Source: Ipomoea triloba (lineage: Eukaryota > Streptophyta > Magnoliopsida > Solanales > Convolvulaceae). Taken from it: 64,000 nucleotides of DNA. A model generated the notes under the pieces. The model ran no database searches. It worked only from the letters and a program-made list of their open reading frames with translations, and was not told the DNA's origin. The stretch spans positions 29,657,069-29,721,068 of the forward strand of contig NC_044919.1 of the NCBI RefSeq assembly GCF_003576645.1, given 5' to 3'. This document shows, one piece after another, positions 17,424 through 30,236 of the stretch (its first letter is position 1; each line of letters opens with the position of its first letter). The position numbers and the translations under genes are program-made.

Positions 17424-19266
17424 CCCCTTTGCAATGCCTTTGTTTGTTGCTTGTATCAAACCCTCTGAAGCATACATTTTGGTTACTTATTGTAGTGAAC
17501 AAGTAAAAGAAGAGAACCTGAATTGCTTGTTCATTGAAATGCAAAGTGTACAAAACTTCCCACAATTTTCTTGTGTTTCTTAATGGGCTTTGTATCTTGT
17601 AGGAATATGTGGTTATGTGGGCTTCAGCAATTAAGGCCCAACTTCACACTAACCAAATATGGCAATTTATATCATGCATTAGGGTTTAAATAGATTATGG
17701 ACCATATATCGAAACAAGGTACATGATTTATATTCGTAAGGTAGATAATTTCATAACACAAACTGACACAAAAAATCACAATACAAGATACATGCTCATG
17801 TTATATATTTACTTATTTTTCAAATCTGATTTAGGTACATAATTTGTATTTATAAGCATAAAATTTCACTACATAATTTCATAACACAAAACAAAAAAAT
17901 TCATATCATAAGACATATACACATGCACCAGAGTCCACAATGCACTGTGAAGTGTGAACAATGGTCCATGGTATAAGGATTGACCCAATATCTTTAATAG
18001 ATTCAAGAAAATCATAAGCAATACTTGTAACCAAATTGTTAATGCAACTACAAAATCATAAGATAAATTTTTGCTCACAAGAGGTGAAATTCTTAGCCCC
18101 AAGGGTTTCACATCCCTGATTCCCAGCCTGGCATGATTGTAGAGAGGTAAATCACGGAAGCTTTGTGACCCATTAGATGGAAGGATCAATCTTTGTACCA
18201 CAAAGAACTACTTTCAAAAGATGATGAAACTCCCATGTTGCGGCTGTTAAAACTTAATCCTGTGTCATAATCTATAATCTGCATCTAAAAATCAATTGAG
18301 CTATCTATGCGGGCATAAGAGATAAACTCTTATAAGAGTGTGTCATATTAAAGAGTTTTGAGTCAAACATTTTCCAGTCACTCTGCGAGCACTCGCCAAT
18401 CTAAATTTGCTTTGGTTGCCTTGTAATGGTATAAATTTCTCTTATTGAAAGTGACAGGAGAATCAAAGTGTTTGAAATTTGGTGTTTTGAAAGAATAAGG
18501 TAGAAGGAATGTGGGCTGGGGGATGAATGAAAGGGAAAGGGCAGAATGATTGTTGGTAATTTGAAATGCAATATTAGTTTCTCAGATCGCTTTCAAGCTG
18601 CTAATAGTTGAATACTTCTCAACTCTGATAAGCACTGCATAGTTTCTTGGGATAGTTGAAATGGCATGGCTTATGTTATGTAGACAATATTTATATCTAA
18701 AAATATGATATTTGCGTGAAAAATTCCAAAAAAAAAAAAGGATGTTTTTTCTTTTTAAATATTTCTTTTTGGGGTGTGATTATAGACTTACTTTTATATC
18801 CCGGACTACGCAACCCATCTTTATATTATGGACCCAGCTCCATATATATTGCAAGATGAATCCGGATATAAGTTTATTTTTAGTATATAACATGTTATTT
18901 GTATGGGTTCACAAACCATGTTACAAATTTATTATATTTGATACACATTCATTTTAAATGAACTGCATGTTCATAGCTAGTATAGGACAATTTCATTTTT
19001 TAGACTGTAGTCGGCAAATTATTGTATGGACTATGGTCCACGAAACTGTGTGAACTATGAACGCAATATACATTTTTAATATACTAAAAGTACATTATTC
19101 GATAATATATAAAAAAATCATGCACAATAATGTATTTCACGCATACAAATAATGTACTTTATATTTTGTCCATGGAATAATGATTGACCATAGTCCACCT
19201 TGTAGGACGGACCTGGGCTCCCGATTGATATAATTTGTCCCACATGACTAATCTTATTTTTAAAAA
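17424..19266. other. intergenic DNA downstream of NEK
   Basis: The NEK 3'UTR is followed by AT-rich DNA with no supported gene. Diverged copies of a sequence containing ACATAATTT and TCGTAAG occur near 17725-17890 and again near 28810-28890, so this is probably dispersed repeat remnants. Near 18990-19220 lies a sequence with GGCAAATTATTG and TGGACTATGGTCCA, with relatives at 38835-39000 and 48288-48460. Confidence 0.55.
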
Positions 19267-19433
19267 ATGGGAAAAAGATACAAATATGCTACCAAACTAT
19301 TTGGAGATAGTAATTAAGTCATCAAACTCGGATAAGCTCCAAATTCATCGCTAAACCTGGAAAAAAAATAATTAGCATTTTTAGCTAGTTAACAACAAAT
19401 TTGTGCTGATTAAGATGTCATGTGTAATTTTTA

Positions 19434-19499
<66 letters not shown>

Positions 19500-19744
19500 C
19501 CTATTGAGCATTTGACCCTTAAAAAAATATTTGACCTACTCACCACTAACTAATAAATAACTTTAACTACCAATCACATGATGACACCTCAATAGGGGAA
19601 ATGCTAATTGCTTAGTAGGATAGCTAATAAATAAATTTAACTACCAATCACATGACGACACCTCAATAAGGGAAATGCTAATTGCTTAGTAGGATTTTTT
19701 TTTTGCTTGTTTTTTTTTTTTTTTTTGGTTAAATGCTTAGAAGG

Positions 19745-19781
<37 letters not shown>

Positions 19782-19943
19782 ACATGGCATCCTAATCAAC
19801 ACTAACTTGTTGTTAACCTGCTAAAAATGGTAATTGCTTTTTTTTTTTTTCAAGTTTAAAGATGAATTTAGAACTTATTCGAGTTTAGTGATTTAATTAC
19901 TATCTCTCAAATAGTTAAATGACCTATTTATACATTTTTCCAT
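19267..19943. mobile_element. foldback (long inverted repeat) element with mirrored ATT/TAA microsatellites
   Basis: The left end (GAAAAAGATACAAATATG, then AGATAGTAATTAAGTCA) is the reverse complement, with some divergence, of the right end (TTAATTACTATCTC ... CATTTTTCC). Inner arms also pair, for example GTTAACAACAAATTTGTG with AACTTGTTGTTAAC. The left arm holds an ATT array (about 19437-19499) and the right arm the complementary TAA array (about 19745-19780). A segment of about 75 bp (with CAATCACATGATGACACCTC) is tandemly doubled in the centre (19543-19694). Long arms suggest a Mutator-type MITE, but no clear target duplication was found. Confidence 0.7.
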
Positions 19944-20106
19944 AAAAATTGATTGACTCAACCTCATTGAACTAATTTTAAACTGACAGGATCCTTCCTT
20001 CAAAGACAATCTTATCCACACGCTAAGGATTAAAAAAAATGCTCTTTTGAACTAAATTAAGACTTATAATGTAACCGAGTCAGTAGTACTAAAAAAAACA
20101 GACTTA

Positions 20107-20395
20107 GGTCTTGTTTGGTAAATAATCAGCCTATCAGCCAATTTTGGCTTATTTGACCACTATTAGTTGTTTGGTTAATAAGCTTTTTGTAACTCCAAAA
20201 TGCTAAAATTCAAAAGGCTACTCAAAGCAGCCTTTTCAATTAGCTTTTTGAGAAAAGAAATTATACCAAATAACTATCAGCTAACAGCCAACTTATCAAA
20301 CAACTTTTTACAATCAGCTAATATTATCAACAAATCATACCTTCTAACCTAAACAACCAACTCAATCAGCCAACAGCCATTTATCAAACGGGGCC
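20107..20395. mobile_element. Tourist-like MITE (289 bp, TTA target duplication)
   Basis: Terminal inverted repeats are seen: left GGTCTTGTTTGGTAAAT and right ATTTATCAAACGGGGCC. The element is flanked on both sides by TTA (20104-20106 and 20396-20398). A 3-bp TTA/TAA duplication and ends with TGTTTGG are typical of PIF/Harbinger Tourist elements. It has no coding capacity. Confidence 0.8.
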
Positions 20396-20626
20396 TTATA
20401 ATGTAAAATAAACCAAAGATTGGATTTTGCATTTATAGTATGTAAGAAGGGAGTGGAGAGTTTATATTATTACTTAATCAGAGTAAAGCATTGTAAAATC
20501 TGAGTGCAATAAAAACATTATTGATGTCGAAAATTTATATGAAACCGTGTAATGTGAAACATGTAATATTTTTTTGTAAAAATATAATACTTTGAATTAA
20601 TTTATCAAAAAAAAAAAAAAAACTTA

Positions 20627-21248
20627 GGGTGTGTTTGATAACCTGTAAAATGGCTTCTGAAAAATATTTTTCGAATTTTCGGTGTTTGGCAACGTTAAAA
20701 AAATGAAACTTAGGGTGTGTTTGGTAACCTGTAAAATGTCTTCCGAAAAATGTTTTTCGAATTTTCGGTGTTTGGCAATGTCAGAAAAATGTAGTCAACG
20801 GAAAATGTTTTCCGTTGACCAAGGAAAATCAGTTCATTTTTTCAGAAAATGATTTACAGAAAAAATCTCCGTAAGTTATTTTTCCGGAATCGCCAAAATG
20901 ACCATTGCGCATGTTCTCGGCCAAAATCAAGTCACATCACTCATGACCGTAGACCTCCTAGGAAACCGCCGGAAACCTGTGTTAGGTACTTTCGTTTTTT
21001 TTTTTTAATTTTATTTTTTTAATCAATAATATTATTTTAATATTATTATAATTTTTTATATTTTAAATAAAATAATTACAATGTTTAATTATACAATTCT
21101 AGCCATTTTTCCAGAAAATGAACCAAACACATGAAAACAGTTTTCCATAATACATCAAAACACCAGAAATGAAATTGTTTTTCGGAAAATGACTCATTTT
21201 CCAGAAAATATTTTTTAGAAGTCATTTTATTGCTTTCCAAACTGACCC
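20627..21248. mobile_element. Tourist-like element (622 bp) with doubled 5' end
   Basis: It starts GGGTGTGTTTGATAACC, ends in CCAAACTGACCC and is flanked by TTA on both sides (20624-20626 and 21249-21251). The first 85 or so bases occur twice in tandem (from 20627 and from about 20713). Internal sequence contains repeated AAAATG and TTTTCCG motifs like those in the element at 52083-52660, so the two are probably the same family. Confidence 0.75.
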
Positions 21249-21798
21249 TTAAGAAAAATTATACTTTTCGTCCATAAATTATAGAATAATTGTAGAATTC
21301 GTCCATAAGTATTTGTCATGCTCACTTTTTGTCCCTAAACTATCATTGGCATTGCATTTTTCGTCATTTCGTGCTCACTTTTTGTTTCTGAGTTATACTA
21401 AAATTGTAAATTCTGTCCCCAGTATAACTTAGAGACGAAAAGTGAGTATGACCGATACTAAGAAACATATTTTACAATTATCTTATAATTTAGACACGAG
21501 AAGTACAATTTTTTCCAAAAAATTTACTCTATATATTTTTACTAAAATCATTGCAATCATGGTTAATAATATGGAGTTTGAGTGGGATCCACAGGGGGCC
21601 GGGTGGACCATGTGGTTGATATCATTACAAAGTGTGCAAGTTAGTTTATTTGCAGGTGGACGGTGGGCCATGCTCTTTAGTCTTTACTGCCTATACAAAT
21701 TTCCTATTCCCTCCCTCAAACTCCGCAAACATAAACACCAAACCCGTTTATTTCTACTCTGTATTACTGTGGCAGTCTAGTGAACTCCGGCCGGAATC
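21249..21798. other. upstream region of the FORKED-like gene
   Basis: The first part (to about 21500) is an inverted-repeat-like fragment: ACTTTTCGTCC... is echoed by ...GACGAAAAGTGAG near 21433. From about 21550 to the start codon the sequence looks like promoter and 5'UTR. A TATA-like CTATACAAAT occurs near 21690, about 105 bases before the ATG; its role is a guess. Confidence 0.4.
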
Positions 21799-24700
21799 AT
21801 GGATACCAGGTGGTCGGAGAAGACCCTCGCCAACGGCGTTACGCTGCCGGAAAGCCCAAGAGAGCCCATGGAGTTCCTGTCTAGATCATGGAGCGCCTCC
21901 GCTCTGCAGCTTTGCAAGGCCTTAGCTCCGCCTTCCAACCCGCCGTCTCTGCCTCCCAAGGCCAGCGCCGCCGGCTGCGGCGGCAACCCCATACCGGAAA
22001 CCACCGCCGACGCCGAGACCGAGGCGGCGAAGCTCTCCGGAAACACATTCTCCTTCGGGTCCTCTGCAACTTCTCAGCTCGTTCTTGAACGCATCATGTC
22101 ACAGTCGGTAAGTATCTCCATCTATCCCCACCAACAATTTTAACCAAATTCTTGAACTGAATCTCAGTTTCATATACTGTTGCAAAAATCTGTCTAAGCG
22201 CCCTTAAACTGTGACGATTTCTCCCTCGGTCCAGGTCTAGCGCCTAATTCGACTGAGTTAACTCGTCCATTTTGATGGAGTTAACCAAGTTAATCTGGTC
22301 GGCCTTACTAATTTTTTTCATTATATATATATAATAAGACATATATACACTCACACACTACAGTGTATTTTAGTTAGCCGCATAGGCGCTTCTATACCGC
22401 CCTGCAACAATGGTTTCATATCATAATTTTGTCTGAATTTTAGATGCATAATGGGCAAGAAATATCGCCATTAACGTCGGGAAGGCTGTCCCATAGCAGC
22501 GGACCGCTCAACGGTTCTCTTACAGAGGAAACCGATAGCCCTCCCATCTCCCCCTCCGAGGAGTTTGAAGATGTCATTAAGGTTAATTTCTTTCTCCCCC
22601 ACCACCTTAATTCAATCATGTTTCATTATTGTTTCTTAGTTGTGTCTATTTACTATGCATTATTGCTACTAATTAAGTGTTGTCAAACTATAATCATTAT
22701 TATGGCCAAAATACATTATTGTTGTGAAGTAGGGGAGTCATGCTATATTTCACCAAGTAGAGCATCCATATAAAAACCATAAAAAAATCATTCATAATTT
22801 AACTTTATATTAGATTTTTTTCATACGGTATTGCATCTGCTACTCAAAAGTACGCTCTAAGTGAAACTCGCCTTGAACTAACATTGGGCCACAAGGCACT
22901 AAACCAGCCTAGAATCCCTAGATTGTACTGTCAAACTAAGAAGACCACTAGATAGCTTACATCAGAAATAGAATTTAAAATCTTATAGTTATTAAGCCAA
23001 TTGTTCGGCCAACTCTATTGAGGTTGCTCCTTTCGTCAATTTTTCATTCTTTGTTTTCCTTTTGTGTTTTCTTTTTTTAATTTTTAATTTTATTTTTCTA
23101 AAGAAATGAAGAATTACTTTGGCTACACATTTCGAAATTTATATATATAATATGGATAGTTGGATTGCGATGAGATCTCTTTATTCCTTGTTTCCTTTTT
23201 AGGCTGAGACAACTAATGTACTTTGCCTTGTAATCAATGAGAACCCAAACATTATTAGTCAATGATGGCGTCTTCCTAGGTCGAGAGGCTATATAGGGAT
23301 TAGGTTTGCTCGATCTGACCATGATCTAAAGTGCAAATTTCAAAGCTATGCTTAGTGTTTTGCAGCCAGCAACGTTAAAGAAAAACACAACCGCACTTTT
23401 GATGCTTTTGAAATGAACTTTTATTTCTTTACAAGAATGCTTTAGCCGTCTAATCCCTCACCTTTTGACTTGTTTTATGCCAAAATTTATTAAACTATTC
23501 ATCATTTGGATTGTGGAATTGAAGAACACTATCGACTTTGAGTTCTTTATGCAAAAGAAAAGGATCAAATATAACCCTTAAGATTAAAGGCTACAGAAAT
23601 CAAGAAAGAAAAAGGAAAGCATACCCAAAGGGTGATATATCAAGTATGGTACAAAGCTTTGGTAATTTTTAGGAAATGGTAATGAATAGATTTACTAATA
23701 GTTAAAATATGCTGGCTTGCAAGTTGCGATGTACTATACTGATCTGATCTGACCTTCATTTTAGTGCTATTTTTTCAAATCTCATCCTATTTAAGTTTGT
23801 CAGTTATTATAACTTTGAACTTTATGGTATTTTAATTTGAAAATTTGGGTTTGTGTATCTTTCACTAGTTTTGAAAGAAAAAAATTTAACTGAGATTAAA
23901 ATATAGTGTCAGTTTTTCACATCTCATCCTATATATTTCAGTTTGACAGTTATGAAGGCTAATCTTGATAGTGTTTTGAGATTTTGGGTTTGTGTAGTTT
24001 CCATTTAATTTGTTTTTGCTTCTTTAGTAGGAAAAAATATTTAACTGAGATTGAAATATGTTAATGAGAGGAACTTGTGAAAATGATGCATGATTGGAGT
24101 GTATCAGTGATGAGATAACCCCAATTAAATTGGTTTGACAGTTACCTTGGTAACCACAAATTTCAAGTTTGACATCCCTTAAGAACGCAGTTTGGTTGAA
24201 TCTAAGTTTATTTACGATTTTTTTTTGTGGTTAAAATCACAAGACATTTCACCTAAAGTGTACCTCAGTCAAAATTTTCTTGTTTTACATCCATGCTGTC
24301 TAAATGTCTAATCCATATCAAATCTGCAGCTCTTTTTACCCTACTGCCAAATGAACTGAGTGTATACAGTGATACAGTCAAGGTAAAAGGAAAAAAGAAA
24401 GGGTAAACCCCTGCTAATATAATCAATGCAAAATCTTGTTAAAACAGAACCACTAATTAATCACCCATTAAGTCCAATATGGTAAAAGTACCGAACTGAA
24501 AACATGGGTGAATATATGCATGCAGTACTTGAGAGCAAACAACACCCTCCAGCCACTGTTCACGAACATGAAGAGCGGCAATAGCAGCGGCGCCAACACG
24601 CCGAGCGGGAATGCCGTGAGGAAGTGGCTGAAGGAGAGGAAGGACAAGAAGAAAGAAGAGACGAGAGCGCGGAACGCGCAGGTGCACGCGGCGGTTTCGG

Positions 24701-25924
24701 TGGCCGGACTTGCCGCTTCGGTGGCCGCAGTTGCCGCCACCACGGCGGCGGCGTCCTCCACCGGGAAGGATGAGGTGACCGCCAAGACAGACATGGCCGT
24801 GGCCTCGGCCGCGATGCTGGTGGCGGCGCAATGCGTGGAGGCTGCTGAGGCCATGGGCGCTGAACGTGAACGCCTCATGTCGTCTATTAGCTCCGCTATA
24901 AACGTGCGCTCCCATGAGGATATATCAACTCTCACCGCTGCCGCTGCTACAGGTCAGGACTAAACTGTTGAACATATAATATATATATAAACTTAAATGT
25001 ACATGCAATTCAACTATCTGCTTAGACTTTTTAGTTGAGATGGAGCACATGTTTCAATTTGGTATCAGAGGATGAAATTATGCTCAAGTTGCTGAAAATA
25101 AGGGAAAACTGGGCTGTGGGGATTAAAGTATAAATGGAAAATGAGACTTTATGTTTGGTTTTTTTTTTTTTTAGCTCTTCGTGGAGCGGCTACTCTGAAG
25201 GCAAGGGCATTGAAGGAAGTTTGGAACATCTCGACGGTTAATTCACTAGAGAAGGGGCATGTAATTGGCGCAGGTAGCAACAACAATAATTACAATGGTG
25301 GCAGCTTCTATGAGGGGCTTGAGGTTGAAGAGAATTTCTTGGGCGTGTGTAACCAAGAATTACTGGCCCGGGGTCGTGAGCTTCTCAAGCGAACACGCAA
25401 CGGTAAGTCAGTAAATGCACTGATTGCCTACGTGGCCAATTCAGTTGGTCACAGGTTTTGACATGGGTGTTATTATGTGTTATGTTATTATGTGTTATGC
25501 TACAGGTGATCTTCATTGGAAGATTGTGTCTGTTTATATTCACTATGGTGGGAAGGTAATCTTGAAGATGAAAAGCAAGTACGTTGGGAATACCATCACC
25601 AAGAAGAAGGAAAGTAAGTGATTAATTGCATTAATTTCATGAAAGCAAATTTCGACCTCATAAATAAATTTCATTCGGCATAACTTATTTTTGAACTTAT
25701 AACTTGCAGACGTTGTGTTGGACGTGTGCAAGGACATTCCGGCATGGCCGGGGAGGCACCTGTTTGAGGACGGAGAGCAGCGCAAGTACTTCGGGCTGAG
25801 GACAGAGGTGCGTGGACTGGTTGAGTTTGAATGCAAGAACCAGAAGGAATACGAGCTGTGGACGCAAGGCGTGTCAAGGCTTCTCTCTATTGCGGCAGAA
25901 AGAAGAAGGAGATTCCGTCGATGA
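21799..25924 (+). CDS. FORKED-like / VAN3-binding protein (DUF828 with PH-like domain)
   Basis: Six exons keep one frame and give 474 residues: 21799-22107, 22444-22581, 24526-24952, 25175-25402, 25506-25613 and 25710-25924. An in-frame TGA lies 18 bases before the ATG. The N-terminus contains [18 protein letters not shown], a hallmark of the DUF828 family. Exon 3 encodes the conserved block with [15 protein letters not shown] followed by an alanine-rich helix ([18 protein letters not shown]) and a second one near [17 protein letters not shown]. Residues about 368-465 form the C-terminal PH-like domain ([20 protein letters not shown] ... [19 protein letters not shown]). Family members bind phosphoinositides and the ARF-GAP VAN3 at trans-Golgi and plasma membrane and help place PIN auxin carriers during vein formation. 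The protein ends in an arginine-rich tail (ERRRRFRR). Intron 2 is long (1.94 kb). The gene is convergent with the LIFEGUARD-like gene, with stops 566 bases apart. Confidence 0.9.
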
Positions 25925-26489
25925 ATGGACAAGAAAAACACTATAAATGGGGAAGCTAGGAAGATGAAGTTTAGTGAATAGATGCTTGTGTAATGCATTT
26001 GAAACTATTCTAACCATTCGAAGTTGGGTGATCTTTGCAATCCAAAAAATTTCAATATGTCCCATATTGGTAAGGTAACCCCCTCCAAACAAGATTCGTT
26101 AAAAACAATTAAGTTTAACACTTGAGTAAGACCAGAGCTGTCGAAACGGACCGGCGGGGCGGAGCCCACCAAAATATGGGCCTATGATAGGTCAGCCTAC
26201 CCCGCCTTAAGCCCGCAGGCCGCCAAATTTTAAAATTTTTAAATTTAAATAAAAATTAATACTATAAAATATAATAAATATATACTAAAATAATTTGGAT
26301 AGTTTAAACATATATTAATGCATTTGAGCCAAAACTAAGAGTTAACAAAGTGCAAAATAACGATATCATGGCATCAATAATGCATACAAATATACAGTTC
26401 AACAAGGGTGCAACGAGCATCATTCAAAATAATCCATGAAGGTTGGGAGAGAGTAGAAAGAAAGCAGTAACTGCACATTCTTCAACAGT
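25925..26489. other. convergent 3' intergenic region with hAT-like remnant
   Basis: This lies between two convergent stop codons. It includes a fragment starting near 26128 with GAGCTGTCGAAACGGACCGG and GCCCGCAGGCCGCC, resembling the GC-rich end of a hAT-type MITE followed by AT-rich sequence. No second end was found, so it is called a remnant. Confidence 0.45.
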
Positions 26490-28506
26490 TCAACTATCAG
26501 CAGCTCTAAAAATACTCAAGAGGGATAGGAATAAGTTGATGACATCGAGGTACAAGGCGACCGCAGCCCAGATATATTCATCGTAACTGTATCGCTTGAT
26601 AAGGTTATCCGTGTCATATACGATGTACCCACAGAATACTATGGATGCCAGACCGCCATAGATCATCACTGAGATCTTCCCCATAGGAAAGAACATCTGC
26701 AGAGCAAAGTATGAACATATTGAGCTTTCATCAAACAAGAATTTAGTTCTGCAGATACCATTGGATGCAGGACATAATTGCAAATGAAACATGGGTGAAA
26801 TCCACAAACCTGGATCAGTGAAAACAGCATAAGCACCAGAATAGCACCGAACAAGAATGGTCCTAGGAAATTAAAATCCTGGCCTCTCTTTGCCGCCCAG
26901 AATGTGTACAAAGTAAGAGCAATCACAACTGCAGCTGTTAAAATGGCTGCTTCTAGGATCACTTTCCCTGTTGCCAATCAACCCAGAGATTAATATTCCC
27001 ATCTTAAAGACAATTTCAATTCTAAAATCACAGATACCAACCACCACTCCACACCCAAAGTTGGAACAGATTAAGATATTAACTTTGATTTATCATCAGA
27101 GAATGATTAGGAACCCGGTTGAAGCTCAGGAATGTCCATGAGATATAATGAGCAGAAAGTAAGAAAAATGCAACTAGCAGTTTCCATAACCATAAATATT
27201 CAGTAGCATTTGTTGAATGGTACAATGGGTGTGTTTGGTTCATGGGTTTACACACTAGGAAGGGGATTCAAAATCATAATTAGTGTTTGATTAACAACTT
27301 TTTAAAACACAACTATGAGATTTGATTACCCCTTCAATTAAAAACCATATTCCCTAATTAAAAAGATATCATTCCATCTTATTAGTAATATGATTTTTAA
27401 GTTTGGATTAGTGCTTTTAGATTTTTGTTTTGATTTTTTTTTTGTTCATATTAGTGCTTTGGATGTCATCAATTGCCTTGATTTTTTATTTTTTTTTTAT
27501 TTTGTATTTTAAAATCCTTTATTCCCATTAGTGGGTCATACATAACCAAACATTAATATTGGTAATCATCCCAATTCCACCATACTACCAAACATGCAAA
27601 ATACTTTCACAAAAACTCATACCATTACCAAGTTTTTATTCCCATTCCCATTCCCATGTGTGAACCAAACACACCCAATGTTTGATGAGACTTAATGATT
27701 CACATCACAGACCATACAAGATGTCACAGTTAAGTTTATTCAGATTATCCTAGACTTTACCAATCTTATTAATCTTTAAAAGGCAACTAACACAAAATTA
27801 CTGAATAAGCCAATAGCAATATCATACTATTTCTGTGATTTTTTATAGTTGTAAGACCAATGGAATCACAATTCGAACAAGCAAGGAATCTCGAAAAGAA
27901 AAGAACTTTCCATCGATCAAAGCATGAATAGGGAAAATCGAGCTAAAACTAACCCTAGAAATGTGAAGGAACAGACAACGTAAAATGGGACAACAAAAAT
28001 TAAAAATTAAAATGAGTTGCTCACCACTAGTGTATGCACAAGTCAATCCGACGGCGAAGGAAAGAGCCACCGTGAAAATGCCAAGCAGTATATAGTTGTA
28101 CGGATGCTTCTGGTGGTAGTAATACAACGGGCATAGCACTGCAGCAAACGATTAAATTAATCACATTAAGAAAATATCAACCCTAACTGAAAACAAAGAA
28201 ACGAAATCAAACGGCAAAGGGACAAATCAAAGGAAAAAAAAAAAATTAGAGCAGCATACCAATGAAGGGCGTGATGATGAGAACAATATAGAGAGCCAAA
28301 CCAGCGCCAGTAGTTGCAAAGAAGCGTGAAATATGATGATTAGAGACGACGACGGCGCCGACGGCGATGGACATGACCAATTGGATAGCTACAATGGAAT
28401 ACACTTTCCGAATGAATGACCACCGGAGTTCCGGATTCTCCAGCATCGTCGGATACAGCGGCGCCGACCCGGATTCCTCGTCTCCTTTGTACGCATAGTT
28501 CCACAT
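26490..28506 (-). CDS. LFG: LIFEGUARD-type BAX inhibitor-1-like membrane protein
   Basis: Four exons on the minus strand give 241 residues: 28260-28506, 28025-28138, 26810-26967 and 26490-26696, all with GT-AG introns. The first ATG is at 28506; the open frame extends upstream but only from a TTG. The soluble N-terminus (with MLENPELRWSFIRKVYSIVA) and about seven hydrophobic segments are typical of the TMBIM/BI-1 superfamily. Late motifs such as GKISVMIYGGLASIVFCGYI and IVYDTDNLIKRYSYDEYI are diagnostic, with the aspartates that form the family's calcium-leak/pH-sensor pair. Such proteins sit in ER or vacuolar membranes, modulate calcium leak and suppress stress-induced cell death; plant LFGs also affect powdery mildew susceptibility. 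Length matches the family (about 240). A MITE occupies the intron between exons 2 and 3. Confidence 0.92.
27227..27676. mobile_element. Tourist-like MITE in the LIFEGUARD intron (450 bp)
   Basis: Terminal inverted repeats are GGGTGTGTTTGGTTC on the left and GAACCAAACACACCC on the right, flanked by AAT on both sides (27224-27226 and 27677-27679). It lies between coding exons 2 and 3 of the LIFEGUARD-like gene. Ends match the elements at 42327 and 50042. Confidence 0.75.
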
Positions 28507-28582
28507 CTCTCCGATCAAATCAGCGTCTTCCTCAATATTCCGATTACTCGACTTTGAAATGCGCGGAGCGGAGTGTAATGTG

Positions 28583-28589
28583 TATATAT
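28583..28589 (-). promoter_or_regulatory. possible TATA box of the LIFEGUARD-like gene
   Basis: On the minus strand the sequence AATATATACA lies about 77 bases upstream of the start codon, the only TATA-like motif close to it. The position would leave a short 5'UTR. This is inference from motif and distance. Confidence 0.35.
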
Positions 28590-28676
28590 TTTGAGAAGTT
28601 GATCAGAGTAAGCAACAGCGGGTCGGTTCAAACAGTTTTGAGATGTACCCGGATGGAATTCTCGAGATGCGTCTAG

Positions 28677-30191
28677 GTACGAGTGTAGCAAAGCGTTTGC
28701 ACGTGTTACGGGGATTTTCTCCCCACTTCACCTACAATTATAGACTAAAAATGAGCCCCACCTTCTTCTAATCCAATGCTTATAAGTGGATCATGGTTCA
28801 CAACAATTAGTTACATAATTTATACTCGTAAGATATAAAATTTTACAATATAAAACATAAAAAATTACAAACAAGACACATAACATTATGGACTTACCTA
28901 GATTGAAAAGACGAGTTACATAATTTGCTAGAGTTAGTTGGAATCCTAATTTATCTGCAATTACAGGTCACCAACATGTCAATGAGTTTTGTTGCTCCAA
29001 AATAACATGTTTATGAATTTAATTGCAATTTTCAAAACTTCAAGAGTCTAGTTGACTTTTTACCTAAAGTTTGGAGATGTATTTGACATTTTTCACTAAT
29101 ATAACACATATTTAATTATGTAGGGTAATTCTAAATAATGTACAATTGAATATTTAGTTCACACATGGGAATCAGGATCGGAATGGGAATCAAATACTTA
29201 GTAATAGTAATGGATTTTAGTGAAAGCATTTTACATGTTTGGTAGTAGAGTGGAAATAAAATGAAATTCTTTATTTTATTAAGGAATGAGTTTTGCAATT
29301 AATGGAGTAATCAAAATACATAATAGTGTTCTAAAAACCTGTCAACCAAACGATAACAATGACTTTAATATTTTCTTTTTAGTACTACTGACTCTATCAC
29401 AATGTAGGCTCAAACCTACCCCTTCCATGTTGGGGTGCAATCGGGTGACACTATACCACAAAATATTTGCAAGTGTGATATACTTAGCAGCACTATAAAT
29501 GCTATTTGCGGATCTTATTTATATTTTTCTTAATAAAATGTATTGATTTCACATAAAATGCATACTATGTTAATTGAAAAAGGGTTCGGTCCTTACATGT
29601 GGTTGAATTTTTGTTGGAATTGATGTTCAAATCAATTTGACCTATAATAGCCAGGTCTAGATACTTAATTAACTTTTAAGATAAAATTTAGAAGCTTATT
29701 TGACTCTTTAAAAGAAAAAGTTGAAAACATTTTGCAAAACAATAAAAGGAAAACAATTATCCGCTATGTCCCATTTTACATATCCTATTTACTATTTATT
29801 GGTCAAATAAACTATTTCTTTATTGCTTATTTTCTTTAGTAATTTTTTATTATTTAATTTTTTTTAATGTTTAATAGTACTTTTAATGTAGTTTCTAAAT
29901 ATATAAAATTTATATATTAATCAGTACATGTGCGACATGAATATTGCAAAATGACGAACATATTTAAGTTGTAACTCTTTGTGTAAGGCAGAACCAGACG
30001 ATGAAAATATATTAGAAATACACACTCCTAAATTCTTAAATAGTTTGAAATTGTATGATCTTCTTAATCATTCATTAACATTAATTAAAGGTCGGTGCAC
30101 CTGCTATGTTATTGCATAAGATAGACCATTCTCTTGGTCTTTATAACAGTACGTGACTCATCATCACAAGATTGACATATCACATTGTTGA
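28677..30191. other. AT-rich intergenic DNA with Tourist remnant
   Basis: No gene is supported. From about 29150 to 29370 the sequence resembles the Tourist-like family at 42327 (TCACACATGGGAATC, then AATGGAGTAATC and CTGTCAACCAAACGATAAC), but both ends have decayed. The rest is AT-rich without recognisable structure. Confidence 0.5.
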
Positions 30192-30236
30192 AGCAATAAT
30201 AGTTAATGAGACACATGAAGGAACCAAAGTTATTAT
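30192..30236 (+). repeat. 45-bp direct repeat, left of plastid insert
   Basis: This 45-base sequence, beginning AGCAATAATAGTTAATGAG and ending AAAGTTATTAT, recurs without change at 32565-32609. The two copies bracket the plastid-derived array exactly, like a very long target duplication. Confidence 0.9.

Noticed and set aside
24457..24935. Minus-strand frames rich in His, Arg or Ala over the FORKED-like exon 3
   Set aside because: They are antisense to a GC-rich coding exon that clearly matches DUF828.
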